Assembly (NCBI RefSeq): GCF_027172205.1
Contig: NC_070616.1
Coordinates: forward strand, 13,320,001 to 13,384,000
DNA from: Podarcis raffonei
Lineage: Eukaryota; Chordata; Lepidosauria; Squamata; Lacertidae
Length of the DNA stretch: 64,000 nt
Direction of reading: 5' to 3'
The notes below the pieces were generated by a model, which saw only the letters and a program-made list of their open reading frames with translations, was not told the DNA's origin and made no database searches. Positions 52,701 to 61,770 of the stretch are shown one piece after another. Position 1 is the first letter of the stretch. Each line of letters starts with the position of its first letter. Made by a program: the position numbers and the translations under genes.

Positions 52701-55700
52701 AGGAATCACAGCTAATGAATCCCGGACAGGCAGCTCTCCAAAACCTCCAGCGGATCAGAGAATTTTGGGAGATAGAAATGACCTGGTGTTATAAAATGTA
52801 AACAGCACAGGTTCCTCTGGGATGCCTCCAAGCTGTCAGTCTTTTGCAGGAGGGAGTTGTGTGTTTATCAGAATCTTAGTTCTGCGTGATTAAAGGGGAC
52901 CAAAGTTCTCTTGTCACCCCAGCACAACAAATCCACATAAAACACACACACACACAGAGCAGACTTTTTTGTGGTGTGGAAAACGACTGAGGAATAATGC
53001 ACTGAAAAGTGTGGAATGAATGTATGATTAACAGCAAGACATGTAAACAGCTCATGAGGGAATCAGGACAATTGCTCCTTGTCACAGGCGCCACCTTTTA
53101 AAAATAAAATAAATGCATGGTAGGAAGTTGGACTAGAATAGATGGCCCTTCCAACTCTCCAATTCTCTATGAAGTCAGTGTTTTTCTTTCTAAATAAACT
53201 TTCAAGGTTGGGTATTTTATTGTCTTGTTCCACCATTCCTCCAAGGTGCTCAAAGCGGCACGCATACTTCCTGCCCTATATTATTCTCACAACAATCCTG
53301 TGAGGTGGTCCCTCAGTGACCTTCCTGGCTAAGTGGGGTCTCCCAGGTCCTAGTACAGGTCCCTGAACCCCGGTCTCCCAGGTCCTAGTACAACTCTAAC
53401 CACTGCACCGCACTTCCCAGTGCCTTTCTGTGTGATGTGTGTGGGGTGCGTGTCTCTATGCTGTTAAATGTACCCCTTGATTTTTACCTGGTCCCAGGTG
53501 CAGAAGAATCTGGAGATCTCTTCCAAGAAGACCCTTTTGCCACCACCACATCAACCACCACACGTCCCAAGGATGGTATGTGGGGCACAGGGCCTCTAGC
53601 TCCCCGCTTGCTGACTCTCAGCTGAAACCCCTGGTGTTTGCCAGGAACAGGGCAAGAGGCTGCTCTAGGTGGCTGCCTAGGGCAAGATTTCTGAGGGGGC
53701 AGCACTATGGTCACAGAAGAGGGATTGTCTTTTCTGAGTACAGCCTTCCATGTTACAGCCCTTCAGGTATTTGAAGATGGCTATCGTATCTCCCTCTCAG
53801 TCTTCTCTTCTCCAGACTAAACATTCCCAACTCCCTCAAACATTCCTCACAAGGCTTGGTTACCAGACCCTTCATCATCTTGGTCTCCCTCTCTGCCTGC
53901 CTTCCAGCTTGTCTATGTCTTTCTTGAACTGTGGTGCCCAGAACTGGTCCCAGGACTGCAGGTGGGATCTGACCAAGGCAGAATAGAGTAGGATTATGAC
54001 ATCCAGTGATCTAGACATTATACGTCAGCTGATGCAGCCTGGAATCACATGAGGTGCTTTTGCTGCTGTATCGCACTGTTAACTCATGTTCAGCCTGGGG
54101 TCTACTAAGACCCCCGGACCCTTTCTGCATGTATTACTGGTAAGCCAGGTGCCCCCCATCTTATATTTGTGCATCTGGTTATTCCTGCCAAAGTGCAGAA
54201 CCTTACATTTGTCCCTGATGAAATTCATTTTGTTAGTTTTGGCCCAGTTTTCCAATCAGCTAAGGTCATCCTGAATCCCGATTCTGTGTTGTGCAGTATA
54301 AGCTTTTTTTAAAAAACACAGTATTGTGATGGATGAGGTGCCTTTGCTTGATCAAACAGAACAGTGGCCCACAAAAGTTGAACCCCCAGGCCTGAAAATT
54401 ACACAGGTATTCCCTTGCTTAGCTTTACACATACATAGAAATTAAGTCACATTCTCAGAGAGAAAGCGTGCCTGTGTTATTCGAGCTGGATGCCTGATTC
54501 AGCGGGAATAAGAAGGTACCTGCTCTCTATCGGGCTCGCTTGAGGCTGAGTTTTTCCTGCACAAGCATTCTTGACACGTCCTTAATACAGTCTGAGTAAG
54601 CAGATTCTCCTAATATCCTTAATGCACTCCGAGTAACAGGAATCAGAAGATTTCCCTTACGGTAGGTGGGGGAACAGATTTGCATAAAGATGCCGGAGAA
54701 ATTATTCACAGCCAGAACAGTGAACCGTCTAGAGCTGCGGTGGACAGACTCCTCTTTGGAGGAACTCTGAGCTTGTGCAGAGCGCATTATTATTATTATT
54801 ATTATTATTATTCAAAAAAACCTATTCATTTTATAACACAAATAAACAACACAAACAGGAAAGCAAACAATACAAACAGACTCTTTTCTTATTCTTATTT
54901 TTTCTAAACATTGTTAGGTGGGCTTCCCCAAGTCCCCCCATCTGATTTTCATTTTACCTCATCTTTAGCAGTTTACATATATCATAATTTCTAACCATTT
55001 TTTTATCATACTTACTTTAACTATAAAAACCTTCACATTTTATCACTTGCAAATAATACTGTTTTAAAATACCCTATCTTCTACTTCTAACCCTACAGCC
55101 TAAATCCACTTCCAAAGCTATTCTAAGATTTAAATATTAACATATTTTTTCAAATACTCCTTAAACTTCTTCCAATCTTCTTCCACCATCTCTTCTCTCC
55201 GGTCTCGGAGTCTCCCGGTCAGTTCTGCAAGTTCCATATAGTCCATCATCTTCACCTGCCATTCTTCTATAGTTGGTAAATTTTGTTTCTTCCAATTCTT
55301 CGCTAGCAATATTCTCGCAGCTGTTGTGGCATACAGAAAAAAAAGTAACATTGTGCAGAGCACATTATTGTCTCAGCTGAGGAGCAACAGGGAAAACTGG
55401 GTGGTGGCTGGTGGCACAGCCATTGAGTTGGTGGGGCACAGATTTTTTGGGGGGGAGGGAGCTTCACTTAAGCCTTGTGACACCTGCCCCCCTCTGTTTC
55501 TCCCATTTGCAGGCTTCCTCCGCCTGGTCAACGGGAGCCACCGCTGCGAAGGGCGGGTGGAGATGTTCTACCTGTCTCAGTGGGGGACAGTGTGTGACGA
55601 TGCTTGGGACCTCAAGGACGTGAAGGTGGTGTGCAGGCAACTGGGCTGTGGGGGGGCCTTGGCCGCCTGGGGGGAGGCCCGCTACGGCCAAGGGACCGGC

Positions 55701-55829
55701 TACATCTTCCTTGACAACCTCAAGTGCAAAGGCGACGAGAGCTCCCTGCTGCGCTGCTCCCACATCCGCTGGAACGTGCACAACTGCGACCACTCGGAAG
55801 ACGCGGGAGCTCTCTGCAGGCTCCTGTGA
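40388..55829 (+). CDS. SSC4D: SSC4D, secreted scavenger receptor with four SRCR domains (whole span, 10 coding exons)
   Basis: SSC4D is a soluble member of the group B scavenger receptor cysteine-rich family; the family binds microbial or host ligands outside the cell. Coding segments are 40461-40578, 42999-43034, 44090-44395, 46897-46968, 48390-48704, 49911-49991, 51102-51179, 52292-52603, 53498-53575 and 55513-55829: 1713 nt, 570 residues plus stop (human about 575). Every coding junction is phase 1, so each exon is a symmetrical module. Domains: signal peptide about 1-40; SRCR1 52-153; linker 154-177; SRCR2 178-282; Thr-rich linkers 283-335; SRCR3 336-439; linker 440-465; SRCR4 466-570. 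Each SRCR has eight cysteines, the group B pattern. No membrane segment follows SRCR4, so the product should be secreted. Domain number, linker order and position beside DTX2 identify SSC4D rather than SSC5D, CD163 or DMBT1. The promoter and first UTR exon were not located. Confidence 0.93.
40700..41299 (-). mobile_element. Solo LTR-like fossil (Gypsy-like), about 600 bp
   Basis: In antisense it begins TGTGATGGCCTGGGACTCGG and ends GGGCCCAGCACA, matching TG...CA ends. A TATA-like AAGATAAAAGGCTG lies near 40880. It starts about 120 bp past the SSC4D signal-peptide exon. No internal region is attached. Confidence 0.5.
42748..42925 (+). mobile_element. tRNA-derived SINE (GTGGTTAGAGCATCTGC head)
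   Basis: GTGGTTAGAGCATCTGCTTT, GGTCCCAGGTTCAATCCCTG (good B box) and GCAGATGGACCAAGGATCTG. It sits about 70 bp before the SSC4D mini-exon. Confidence 0.75.
42999..43034 (+). CDS. SSC4D: SSC4D 36-nt mini-exon
   Basis: Twelve codons: after acceptor CTCCATTTCAG it reads [12 protein letters not shown] and ends before donor GTGAGC. It joins signal peptide to SRCR1 in frame (phase 1 on both sides). The short length makes it invisible to frame scans; it is supported by both splice signals and by joining the two neighbours exactly. Confidence 0.8.
43555..43937 (-). mobile_element. Gypsy-like LTR fossil
   Basis: In antisense it begins TGTCATGGACTGGCTGGATG. It carries a glutamate-rich pseudo-coding stretch (TGFSEQEE). 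Relatives are at 45640-46375, 49364-49905 and, in part, 9400-9797. Confidence 0.5.
44090..44395 (+). CDS. SSC4D: SSC4D exon for SRCR domain 1
   Basis: 102 codons between TTCTCCCAG and GTACAAAGG. It reads [19 protein letters not shown], then [26 protein letters not shown] and [12 protein letters not shown]. Eight cysteines fit a group B SRCR. CDDDW and HYED contain the acidic residues that in many SRCR domains coordinate calcium. Confidence 0.95.
44488..44682 (-). mobile_element. MIR-type SINE
   Basis: AAGGTGGGACACGTGGTTCT, ACAACCCTGTGAGGTAGGTT, CACCCAGTGAGCTTCATGG and CACTCTAACCACTGCACCAC in antisense order. Confidence 0.75.
44697..45120 (+). mobile_element. LTR-like fossil (Gypsy-like), third family
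   Basis: It starts TGTCAGGGAACTGCCATCGG and includes GAAACTGTCACGCCGAGAGT and GTTAAGGAACTTTTATGCTG. The family call is tentative: general layout and TGTCA start only. Confidence 0.3.
45200..45345 (-). repeat. (ATG)n microsatellite and LINE tail
   Basis: An ATGATGATG run (about 45210-45261) joins ATATACCGCCCTATACTCAG and GTCTCAGGGCGGTTCACATA, the antisense tail of a CR1/L2-type LINE. Confidence 0.7.
45640..46375 (-). mobile_element. Gypsy-like LTR fossil interrupted by a MITE
   Basis: Same family as 43555-43937, in antisense. Its right part ends ATCCAGCCAGCCCATGACA. A TA-flanked MITE (45825-46082) sits inside it, so the LTR is the older insertion. Confidence 0.5.
45825..46082 (+). mobile_element. 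TA-flanked palindromic MITE inside an LTR fossil
   Basis: CCGTATTTTTCGCTGTATAA at the left and TAGAGCAAAAAATATGG at the right with TA outside. It is nearly identical to the copy at 30816. Confidence 0.85.
46663..46712. repeat. (ACT)n microsatellite
   Basis: ACTACTACT run of about 15 units at the end of a LINE-like tail. Confidence 0.95.
46897..46968 (+). CDS. SSC4D: SSC4D linker exon between SRCR1 and SRCR2
   Basis: 24 codons after acceptor TTTGTTTTTGCAG and before donor GTGAGTG. The segment reads [20 protein letters not shown] then QNGE. It fits the phase 1 pattern on both sides and brings the total to almost the human length. It is supported by splice signals, frame and position, not by visible domain content. 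Confidence 0.75.
47071..47432 (-). mobile_element. Sauria SINE, type B, full length with 14-bp target duplication
   Basis: TATTCATATCTTAA flanks both sides exactly (47057-47070 and 47433-47446). The body has the type B CCCCTGCCCGAACGGGCC. It is very similar to 29601-29963. It lies 102 bp past the SSC4D linker exon 46897-46968. Confidence 0.95.
47871..48218 (-). mobile_element. Sauria SINE, type A, with 14-bp target duplication, inside an L2 tail
   Basis: TATTAAAAGCGGTA flanks both sides exactly (47857-47870 and 48219-48232). Outside it the sequence TGCTGTAAACTGCTTTGAGA and GCGGTATAGAAATTAAAATA is one broken L2-type tail. Confidence 0.95.
48390..48704 (+). CDS. SSC4D: SSC4D exon for SRCR domain 2
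   Basis: 105 codons after CCCTCTTCCAG and before GTGGGTG. It reads [54 protein letters not shown] and [12 protein letters not shown]. Eight cysteines are present. Confidence 0.95.
48772..48905 (+). mobile_element. tRNA-derived SINE, partial
   Basis: GTAGCCTAGTGGTTAGAACA, GCAGATCCAGTCCCCAGAGG and GTCAGTGTAGACAATACTGA follow the family at 22945. Confidence 0.65.
49364..49905 (+). mobile_element. Gypsy-like LTR fossil abutting an SSC4D acceptor
   Basis: It opens with TCGTGGACTGGCTGGATGCA and contains GGGGCAAGACCTACTGGGAA near 49790, as in the copies at 43.6 and 9.4 kb. Its right edge is indistinct but reaches to within a few tens of bases of the acceptor at 49910. Confidence 0.5.
49911..49991 (+). 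CDS. SSC4D: SSC4D Thr-rich linker exon 2a
   Basis: 27 codons after [33 protein letters not shown] then SFTDTAT, donor GTAAGG. The Thr cluster is a likely O-glycosylation stretch (inference). The sequence just upstream, up to the acceptor region, looks derived from an LTR fossil at 49364. Confidence 0.85.
51102..51179 (+). CDS. SSC4D: SSC4D linker exon 2b
   Basis: 26 codons after ATGTCTTTTTGCAG and before [26 protein letters not shown] then LLLERR. It ends on the first base of a codon that SRCR3 completes to Ser (or Thr if the nearer acceptor is used). Confidence 0.8.
51395..51512 (+). mobile_element. hAT-type MITE (degenerate)
   Basis: GTTGCACTACGATTCCCATC and the inverse GATGGGAGTTGTAGTCCAGC mark the palindromic arms. 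Confidence 0.6.
51771..51935 (-). mobile_element. tRNA-derived SINE with CR1-like tail
   Basis: In antisense: AGTCATCTAGTCCAGCCCCC, then CCCTAACCAACTGAGCTATC (the A-box side). Same family as 17656. Confidence 0.7.
52100..52256 (-). repeat. CR1 LINE 3' end just upstream of SRCR3
   Basis: AGAGTTGCAAGGGATCCCGA, CATCTGGTCCAATTCCCTTG and TCCAAGGAAGGAGAGTCCAC are antisense CR1 3' sequence, ending about 35 bp before the SRCR3 acceptor. Confidence 0.7.
52286..52291 (+). promoter_or_regulatory. Tandem NAGNAG splice acceptor of SRCR3
   Basis: CAG at 52286-52288 is followed directly by CAG at 52289-52291. Use of the first adds one codon (Ser-Gly-Gly becomes Thr-Gly-Gly-Gly) and keeps the frame. Confidence 0.75.
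52292..52603 (+). CDS. SSC4D: SSC4D exon for SRCR domain 3
   Basis: 104 codons, reading [54 protein letters not shown] and [12 protein letters not shown] before donor GTGAGAG. Eight cysteines are present. The acceptor is a tandem CAGCAG, so the exon may start at 52289 or 52292 without breaking the frame. Confidence 0.95.
53222..53425 (-). mobile_element. MIR-type SINE
   Basis: CAAGGTGCTCAAAGCGGCAC, ACAACAATCCTGTGAGGTGG and ACTCTAACCACTGCACCGCA in antisense order, with a small internal repeat of GGTCTCCCAGGTCCTAGTAC. Confidence 0.7.
53498..53575 (+). CDS. SSC4D: SSC4D acidic/Thr-rich linker exon 3
   Basis: 26 codons after [31 protein letters not shown] then TTRPKD, before donor GTATGTG. It has an acidic half followed by a Thr-rich half. 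Confidence 0.85.
53740..54300 (-). mobile_element. CR1 LINE 3' portion
   Basis: Antisense CR1 phrases: CTGTGGTGCCCAGAACTGG, CAGAACCTTACATTTGTCCC and ATGAAATTCATTTTGTTAGT. It is an old, 5'-truncated copy in an SSC4D intron. Confidence 0.8.
54792..55351 (-). mobile_element. L1 LINE 3' end with 18-bp target duplication
   Basis: The minus-strand frame reads [20 protein letters not shown] then [19 protein letters not shown], the C-terminal end of L1 ORF2. TGTGCAGAGCRCATTATT flanks it on both sides (54774-54791 and 55352-55369, one mismatch), a mark of target-primed insertion. The 3' end carries (ATT)n and A-rich sequence. Confidence 0.9.
55513..55829 (+). CDS. SSC4D: SSC4D last coding exon, SRCR domain 4 and stop
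   Basis: After TCCCATTTGCAG it reads [46 protein letters not shown] and [12 protein letters not shown], then RLL and TGA at 55827-55829. All eight cysteines are present, and only three residues follow the last Cys, so there is no transmembrane tail. CDDAW replaces the CDDDW of the first three domains. Confidence 0.95.
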
Positions 55830-56886
55830 TGCGCCGGAAGGTACGGTCTGAGCCAGGCCCTGATCCAGGCAAGGGCAGGCATGCGCTTCCCCTGTTCCCA
55901 AGGAGGCTTGCATGCAGCTTATCTGCTGGGGTTGATGGGTAGGGGTGCTACCTGAGAGAGCTGGCTAGGAACCGGACGAGGAGACGTCCAAAGGGTCATT
56001 GGCGGGGTGTGTGGGTCTGCTTGGGGGAATCCAGCTTCTCCTGCACCTCCTCCTTGACCTCAGGTTCCAGGTCTAAGCAGGGGTGGATCCTGACAGTCAA
56101 CTCTTGCCTGTACTGCAGCGCCACCAGAGCTGCAAGTGGCCACAGGGTGGTATTTCAAGTCCACGTGGATCAGGTGACTTGCCTGGTTGCTAAGCAATGC
56201 CCCACCCCCATTTCAATAGGGACAGAATTAACCCTTAAGGTACAAACGGAATGACCTGTGCCGCTGCACTTCCAACACAATCGGCTATAGGATTTCTGGG
56301 CTGTGCAATTAAATTGGACTTGTCCAATTGGACTTGTCTTAAATTGGACTTAATACAAATAACTTGTATGAAGTTATTTATTTGAAAAGTCAAACGTAAG
56401 CGCATTAAATAGATAAATAAATATATAAATAAATAACGGATTAATGCAGAAACAGGGTGGGATGGATTTATGAGTGAACCTAAGGCTGTGAATGGATGGA
56501 TTAAAATGGGGGGAAAAAACACCACAAAAACTTGATTTCGGTAGGTGCTGTTTGGCAGAAATATGCCAACAGGCTAGAACTTCTCAGAAAGCAGCATTCC
56601 TATTTTAGAATACAGTGACTCTCAACTCATGCTGGGGTTATGTTCTGGGGATAATGCATAAAGCCAAAAATCGCGTATTGTGTTTTCAGTGGCAGGTGGG
56701 GTTTCCAAAATCCTTTCCCCCGGATGACCTCCCCCTTTCCACTGCCCCGTTAATTTTTTTTTGGGGGGGGGGCAAGTGCATAAAGCTGAATGCGTGCAAG
56801 TTAAATGTGCCTAAGTTGTGAGTTGCCTGTGGCCATATCATCTGAAGAGCCTTTGCAAAAATGTAAAATGAAGCTACCTATTTAAA

Positions 56887-56892
56887 AATAAA
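56887..56892 (+). terminator. Candidate SSC4D polyadenylation signal
   Basis: AATAAA about 1.06 kb past the SSC4D stop. Several AATAAA words also occur near 56410-56440 in an AT-rich tract, and AATAAATAAAAGC near 60043. Which one is used cannot be told by eye. Confidence 0.3.
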
Positions 56893-57649
56893 GTGGATTC
56901 CCAAGCATTTGCAGAGGAACCATCAGCCCCTGTCAGACACAGGTATGGGATTGGAGGCGGCGGATGCCTTTGAGTTTGGCTACCTTCCTGCTCTCCGTTT
57001 TAAAGAATAAGCTTGTTTCAGGAGCGGTTCCTGCCTCAGCTCAAATTAACTGGGCAAAATGGGCCCTTCCTCTTTCAGACGGATGTTGCCAGCCCTCGCA
57101 AGGACAGCGCTCCAGTTGTGGGAGCCTCAGTTTCCTCGGACAGTGGCTGAAACCTTCTCATTCCAATGGTGCCTTTGCAGCTTTTGTGTGTGCCTGTGTA
57201 CACGTGTGTAAATCTCTGTATAAAAGTTGGCGTGTGTACCTGACATAGAGAACACCCTCTACCCCACTGTTGCAGCCAGGAAGACTGCTTTTCGCTCATC
57301 GCCTCAGTCAGGGGGTGGGGGACCCTCTTCATCCCGAGGGCCGCATTCCCTCATGGAGTAGTCTGCCGGGGGCCAGGTACCGGTGGTGGGGCAGGGCACA
57401 GACAAAAGTGGGGGGACGGACACAAAGGACAGGATTCTTTCCTTTGTCCAGCAGGCTGTGTTCCAATGGTGCACAAAACCTGCCAGAGGTTTCTACACCT
57501 TTGCATGTACATTTCTCCACCATCCAGCGAAGCAAGCGGTCAGTTCATGGCTTAAGGACACATTTCAGCCAGGAAGAAGCACCTGAGGAGGGAGCAGAGC
57601 AGGCCTGAGGCACTGCGGAGAGATGTAGCGGGAGTCCCAGGCCACACTC

Positions 57650-58265
57650 ACAACACCATCCATTGAAAGCACTCTTTGACACCTCTTCAAAGAGTCATGG
57701 CTTCCCTCAAAGAATTCTGGGAGATGGAGATGGAGTTCATTCAGGGTGCTGGAAGTTGTTAGAAGATCCTTATTGTTCTCAGACCCTCCAAGGGTCCCTA
57801 TTTCCCAGGACAGACTTAGATTAACAGAAGCCATCCCAGAATCATCCCGGCATGTCCCACTTTTCCTCAGGACGTCCCTACTGTATTTTCATCAGAGGAA
57901 TGTTGGAGGGTATGCGCCATTAATGAGTCATGGTTCCCAAAGTGGTTTAACGGTCAATCCCTCTTCATGGGTAACTGGGAATTGTGTCTCTGTGAGGAAA
58001 ACGGGGGCCACCTAATAATTCCCAGCACCCTGAACAAACAACAGCTCCCAGAATTCCTTGGGGGAAGCCATGACTCTTTGAGGTAGCATCATAATGCTCT
58101 CTGTGAGGGGAATTGGAGGGTATCCTGACAACTCTCTGCACGCTTTACCAGCTACAAACTTGCCCCAAAGAAAACTGGGAGCTGTAGTTTGTTAAGGGTG
58201 CTGGGAGTTGTCAGGAGACCGCTAATGCCCTCACAGAGATACATACCCCAGAGCCCCCTTTGAAG
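57650..58265 (+). mobile_element. Cluster of MITE-like repeats (CATGGCTTCCC / GTAGTTTGTTAAGG family)
   Basis: Arms such as AGAGTCATGGCTTCCCTCAA (57691) and GGGAAGCCATGACTCTTTGA (about 58063) are inverted copies; GAGCTGTAGTTTGTTAAGGG recurs near 58180. At least two palindromic copies lie here, with part of the GGAGGGTATG repeat (57775-57913, antisense) between them. Confidence 0.55.
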
Positions 58266-58744
58266 AATATTTTTATTAATTTTCCAATAAAAACATCCAA
58301 TTAACATCTCCAATCATAATCCAATTAAAATAAAAAACTATTATTATTTTTTATTGAAGAGGGGTTGATTGTTAAGCCACTATGGGCAGGGCTGGCCCAA
58401 GACATTTTGTCTCCTGAGGCAAACCACCAAATGGCACCCAATTCCCTGCCAGGGAAGGAGGGGAAGAAGGGGTGAGTCAAGATCTACATCAGGAACAAGG
58501 GGGGTGGGATAAAGATCTATATCAGTATCTTCTGCCCCTGTGGATCCTGCCACCTGAGGCGGTTGCCTCACCTGGTCTCATGGGAGGGCTGGCCCTTACT
58601 ATGGGAATTGTAGCACTGTGAGGGGAATAGGCACCTCCTTAACAAACTACATCTCCCAGGATTTGATGGAGTTGAAACCATTTTATCGGGAATAATCTCT
58701 AACATTCATTCAGAATGAATAGAAGAAAGGAAAACACCAGAAAT

Positions 58745-58900
58745 TTGTCTTTGCAACAGCAAAGGAAAGGAGATGCTGGAGATTGAACCTGAGAACTTCT
58801 GCATGCGAAGCAAGGGCTCTACCACGGAGCCCCAGCATTGCAGGGGGTTGGACTAGATGACCCTTAGGGTCCCTTCCAACGTGACAATTCTGCGATTTCC
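58745..58900. repeat. tRNA-SINE/CR1-tail composite
   Basis: The head GAGATTGAACCTGAGAACTT to GGGCTCTACCACGGAGCC is antisense, whereas the tail TTGCAGGGGGTTGGACTAGA is sense. They are two SINE parts in opposite orientation. Confidence 0.55.
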
Positions 58901-59039
58901 CTGAAATGAAGAAAGGGTTAAAGCCCCTTTGCAGTTTTGGGAGAGAAAGGAAACATGCCTGTAAGCTCCGCTTTCCTCTTCTTAATGCTTATTTAGAATA
59001 TCCAAAGCTAAGCAGACACATATCCTCCTTCCAGGGAGC

Positions 59040-59600
59040 AACACGCAGGCTCAGCGGTGGAATTATCATTCCATTCAGTTTATGAAACACCTTCCAGGCG
59101 AGTCTCAGTGTGATTTGCAAACCAGCCATGAAAGCAACGGAAAATGGTTTTTTTAAACAGTACAAACAAATAACTAAAGAGAGGTCTTAAAAAGCTACAT
59201 GCCTAAGGCAGAGAGCTTTCCATCCATCTGGATTGTTTCTGGAAAGCGCAGATAGAGGGCGCCAATGAGAATTCTGTTCCACAGAAGCAGGGGCCACCAC
59301 ATTGAAGGCCTGCTTCAGTGCAGGCTTTTGAGATCTTTGACCCACGCTGGGTGTGTAAGGGATAAAGCGGACCCTCAAGTCACCAGGTCCTGAAACAGTG
59401 TAGGGACATATATGTCAGTACCTTGAAGTCGGCCCAATGGCAGACTGGCAGCCGATGCGAATTCCGCAAGCAAGGTGTTATAAACAGGCGGGAGTTTGCC
59501 CCCCCGCAAGCGATCTATAGCCCTCCTCTTCTGCAGCCCCTGGATCAACCTGAGTAATCCATGATTACTTAGAAGCAAGCCCCTTTCAGGTACCCAAGAC
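59040..59600 (-). repeat. LINE-derived region (L2/CR1 type)
   Basis: GGGGCCACCACATTGAAGGC, TCAGTACCTTGAAGTCGGCC and GCAAGCAAGGTGTTATAAAC are phrases of a LINE 3' half common in squamate introns. Exact family uncertain. Confidence 0.45.
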
Positions 59601-60149
59601 TTACTGCCAGGTAAGTGGGCACAGGACTACAGCCTTATTCATTAAAAAATAAAAAAAATCCTCCTTAACGTTTGGTGCTGGGTTCTCCACCCCCCCTCCT
59701 CCCAACCCACATATAAGAAATCATTTCCATTGTGTGTAGAACTTAATTGCTTTTCAGTCACCCAATGTAAGCCAAGTCTGCGGCAAGAAATGGCCGTCTT
59801 AGCAATAGGTAAACTGAGCCAAGGGGGGGGGAGAGGAGAGAGAGGGGGATTGTTGCTCAAAGTGCAGGATTGGCTCAGAATAAAGGAAAAGCAAAGCCCC
59901 CAGCCATGTAAATATATGTAATTTGGGTGGGGAGGGAACATGGGAAGGGGAAAAGGGGGAGAAAGTGTTTGTATAATTCTTTTGTTAATATTTTAGTGTG
60001 CATATTCCAGGATGTCATTTTTTTTCTTATATGTTCTTTTTGAATAAATAAAAGCTCTTTCAAAACTCTCTCTTGCTTGGTTTCTCTCTGTTTAAAGACA
60101 CGGTGTGTGTTCACGTTAGCGTTATTTTAGGTTTTGTCATGTCTGTATC

Positions 60150-60345
60150 ACATCTTTCTTTCCAAAGAGTTCAAAATGGCATGCATGCTTCTCTCTCACC
60201 CCACAACAACCCTGTGAGGTAGGCTTCAAGGCAGTGACTGGCCCAGGGTCACCCAGGGAGCTTCATGGCCGAGTAGGGATTTGAACCCTGGACTCTACCA
60301 GGTTTCTAGTCTGACACACTAACCACTGCACCACACTGGGTCTCT
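60150..60345 (-). mobile_element. MIR-type SINE
   Basis: ACAACAACCCTGTGAGGTAG, GATTTGAACCCTGGACTCTA and CACTAACCACTGCACCACAC in antisense order; the best-preserved MIR in the window. Confidence 0.8.
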
Positions 60346-60656
60346 CAGCACAGAGCACAGGGAAGTTGCGGTCCTCCCGCCCACATTTCAGAGCTCTTTA
60401 GTTAGTTAGTTATTTAATTTATTCATTTGTATCCCACTTCTTTCTCTGAGAAGCTCAGGGTGACAGACATGGTTTGCCTGTCCTTATTCCGTCCCCACAA
60501 CAACAACCCTGTGGCAGATAGAAGACTTATTCATGCAGCGCATAGTTATACTTTGGAACTCCCTCCCACAGGAGGCAGTGATGGCTGCCATCTTGGATGG
60601 CTTTAAGAGAATTAGACAGATTCTTAGAGGAGAGGGCTTACCATGGGAGGGCTTAG

Positions 60657-60697
60657 CTCATACCCTCCAGCATTTCTCTGATAAAAATAGGGACGTC

Positions 60698-60737
<40 letters not shown>

Positions 60738-60870
60738 GTGATTATGATGTTATTAGTTATACCCTGCCCATCTGGGCACCTTCCAACATATATAAAAACC
60801 TAAGAAAACATGAAACATTTAAAAACTTCCCTGTACAGGGCTGCCTTCAGATGTCTTCTAAAGGTTGTAC
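60657..60870 (-). repeat. L2 tail joined to the GGAGGGTATG repeat, with (AAT)n
   Basis: Left: ATACCCTCCAGCATTTCTCT and AAATAGGGACGTC; then (AAT)n at 60696-60737; then CCTGCCCATCTGGGCACCTT and GGGCTGCCTTCAGATGTCTT of the L2 3' end. Confidence 0.7.
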
Positions 60871-60904
60871 TGTATAGTTACTTATCTCTTTGGCTCAGGA
60901 GTCG

Positions 60905-61057
60905 CATAACTCCATGCCCGCCAACAATTCTCTGATGAAAATAGGGACATCCTAAGGAAAAGCAGGACATTCCGGGATCAAATCAGAAACTGAGATGGCT
61001 TCTGTTAATCCGGGACTGTCCAGGAAAAAGGGGACCCTTGGAGGGTCTGAGGACAAC
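60905..61057 (+). mobile_element. Short repeat with CCCTCCAA-type inverted ends
   Basis: It runs from CCAACAATTCTCTGATGAAA to GACCCTTGGAGGGTC. The interior AGGAAAAGCAGGACATTCCG and CCGGGACTGTCCAGGAAAA recur at 57775-57913 (antisense), 61537-61641 and 62808-62942 (antisense). Confidence 0.65.
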
Positions 61058-61138
61058 AGGGGTCTTTTAATAACTCCCAGCACGCTGAATGAACTCCACC
61101 TCCCAGAATTCTTAGGGGGAAGCCATGACTCTTTGGAG

Positions 61139-61477
61139 GGATGCGGGTGGCGCTGTGGGTTAAACCACAAAACCTAGGACTTGCCAATCAGAAGGTTGGC
61201 AGTTTGAATCCCCGCGACGGGGTGAGCTCCTGTTGCTCGGTCCCTGCTCCTGCCAACCTAGCAGTTCGAAAGAATGTCAAAGTGCAAGTAGATAAATAGG
61301 TATCACTCCGACGGGAAGGTAAACAGCGCTTCCGTATGCTGCTCCTGGTTCGCCAGAAGTGGCTCAGTCATGCTGGCCACATGACCTGGAAGCTGTATGC
61401 CGGCAAGATGAGCACCACAACCCCAGAGTCGGTCACGACTGGACCTAATGGTCAGGGGTCCCTTTACCTTTACCTTT
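61139..61477 (+). mobile_element. Sauria SINE, type A, with 14-bp target duplication
   Basis: ATGACTCTTTGGAG flanks both sides exactly (61125-61138 and 61478-61491). It is inserted in a MITE of the CATGGCTTCCC family. A deletion in the body removes CTCCCTCGGCCAATAAAGC-type sequence. Confidence 0.95.
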
Positions 61478-61770
61478 ATGACTCTTTGGAGTGGTGTCAG
61501 AGTGTGCCCTCCTCAAGTCCTTTTCCCTGGCTGCAGGGACGTCCGAAGGAAAAGCGGGACATTCCAGGATCAAAACAGAAACCAGGACGCCTTCTGTAAA
61601 TCCAGGGCTGCCCCTGGAAAATAGGGACACTTGGAGGGTCTGTTATCTGCCCCGCCATATTTTATTCAAGTTGGCACCCCTGCTGAGGGGCTTCTGCCAC
61701 CTGAAGCAGCAACCTCACCTGTCTCATGGTTGGGCCGGCTCTGTCCCCCCCGCCCAGCTACCCTCTACCC

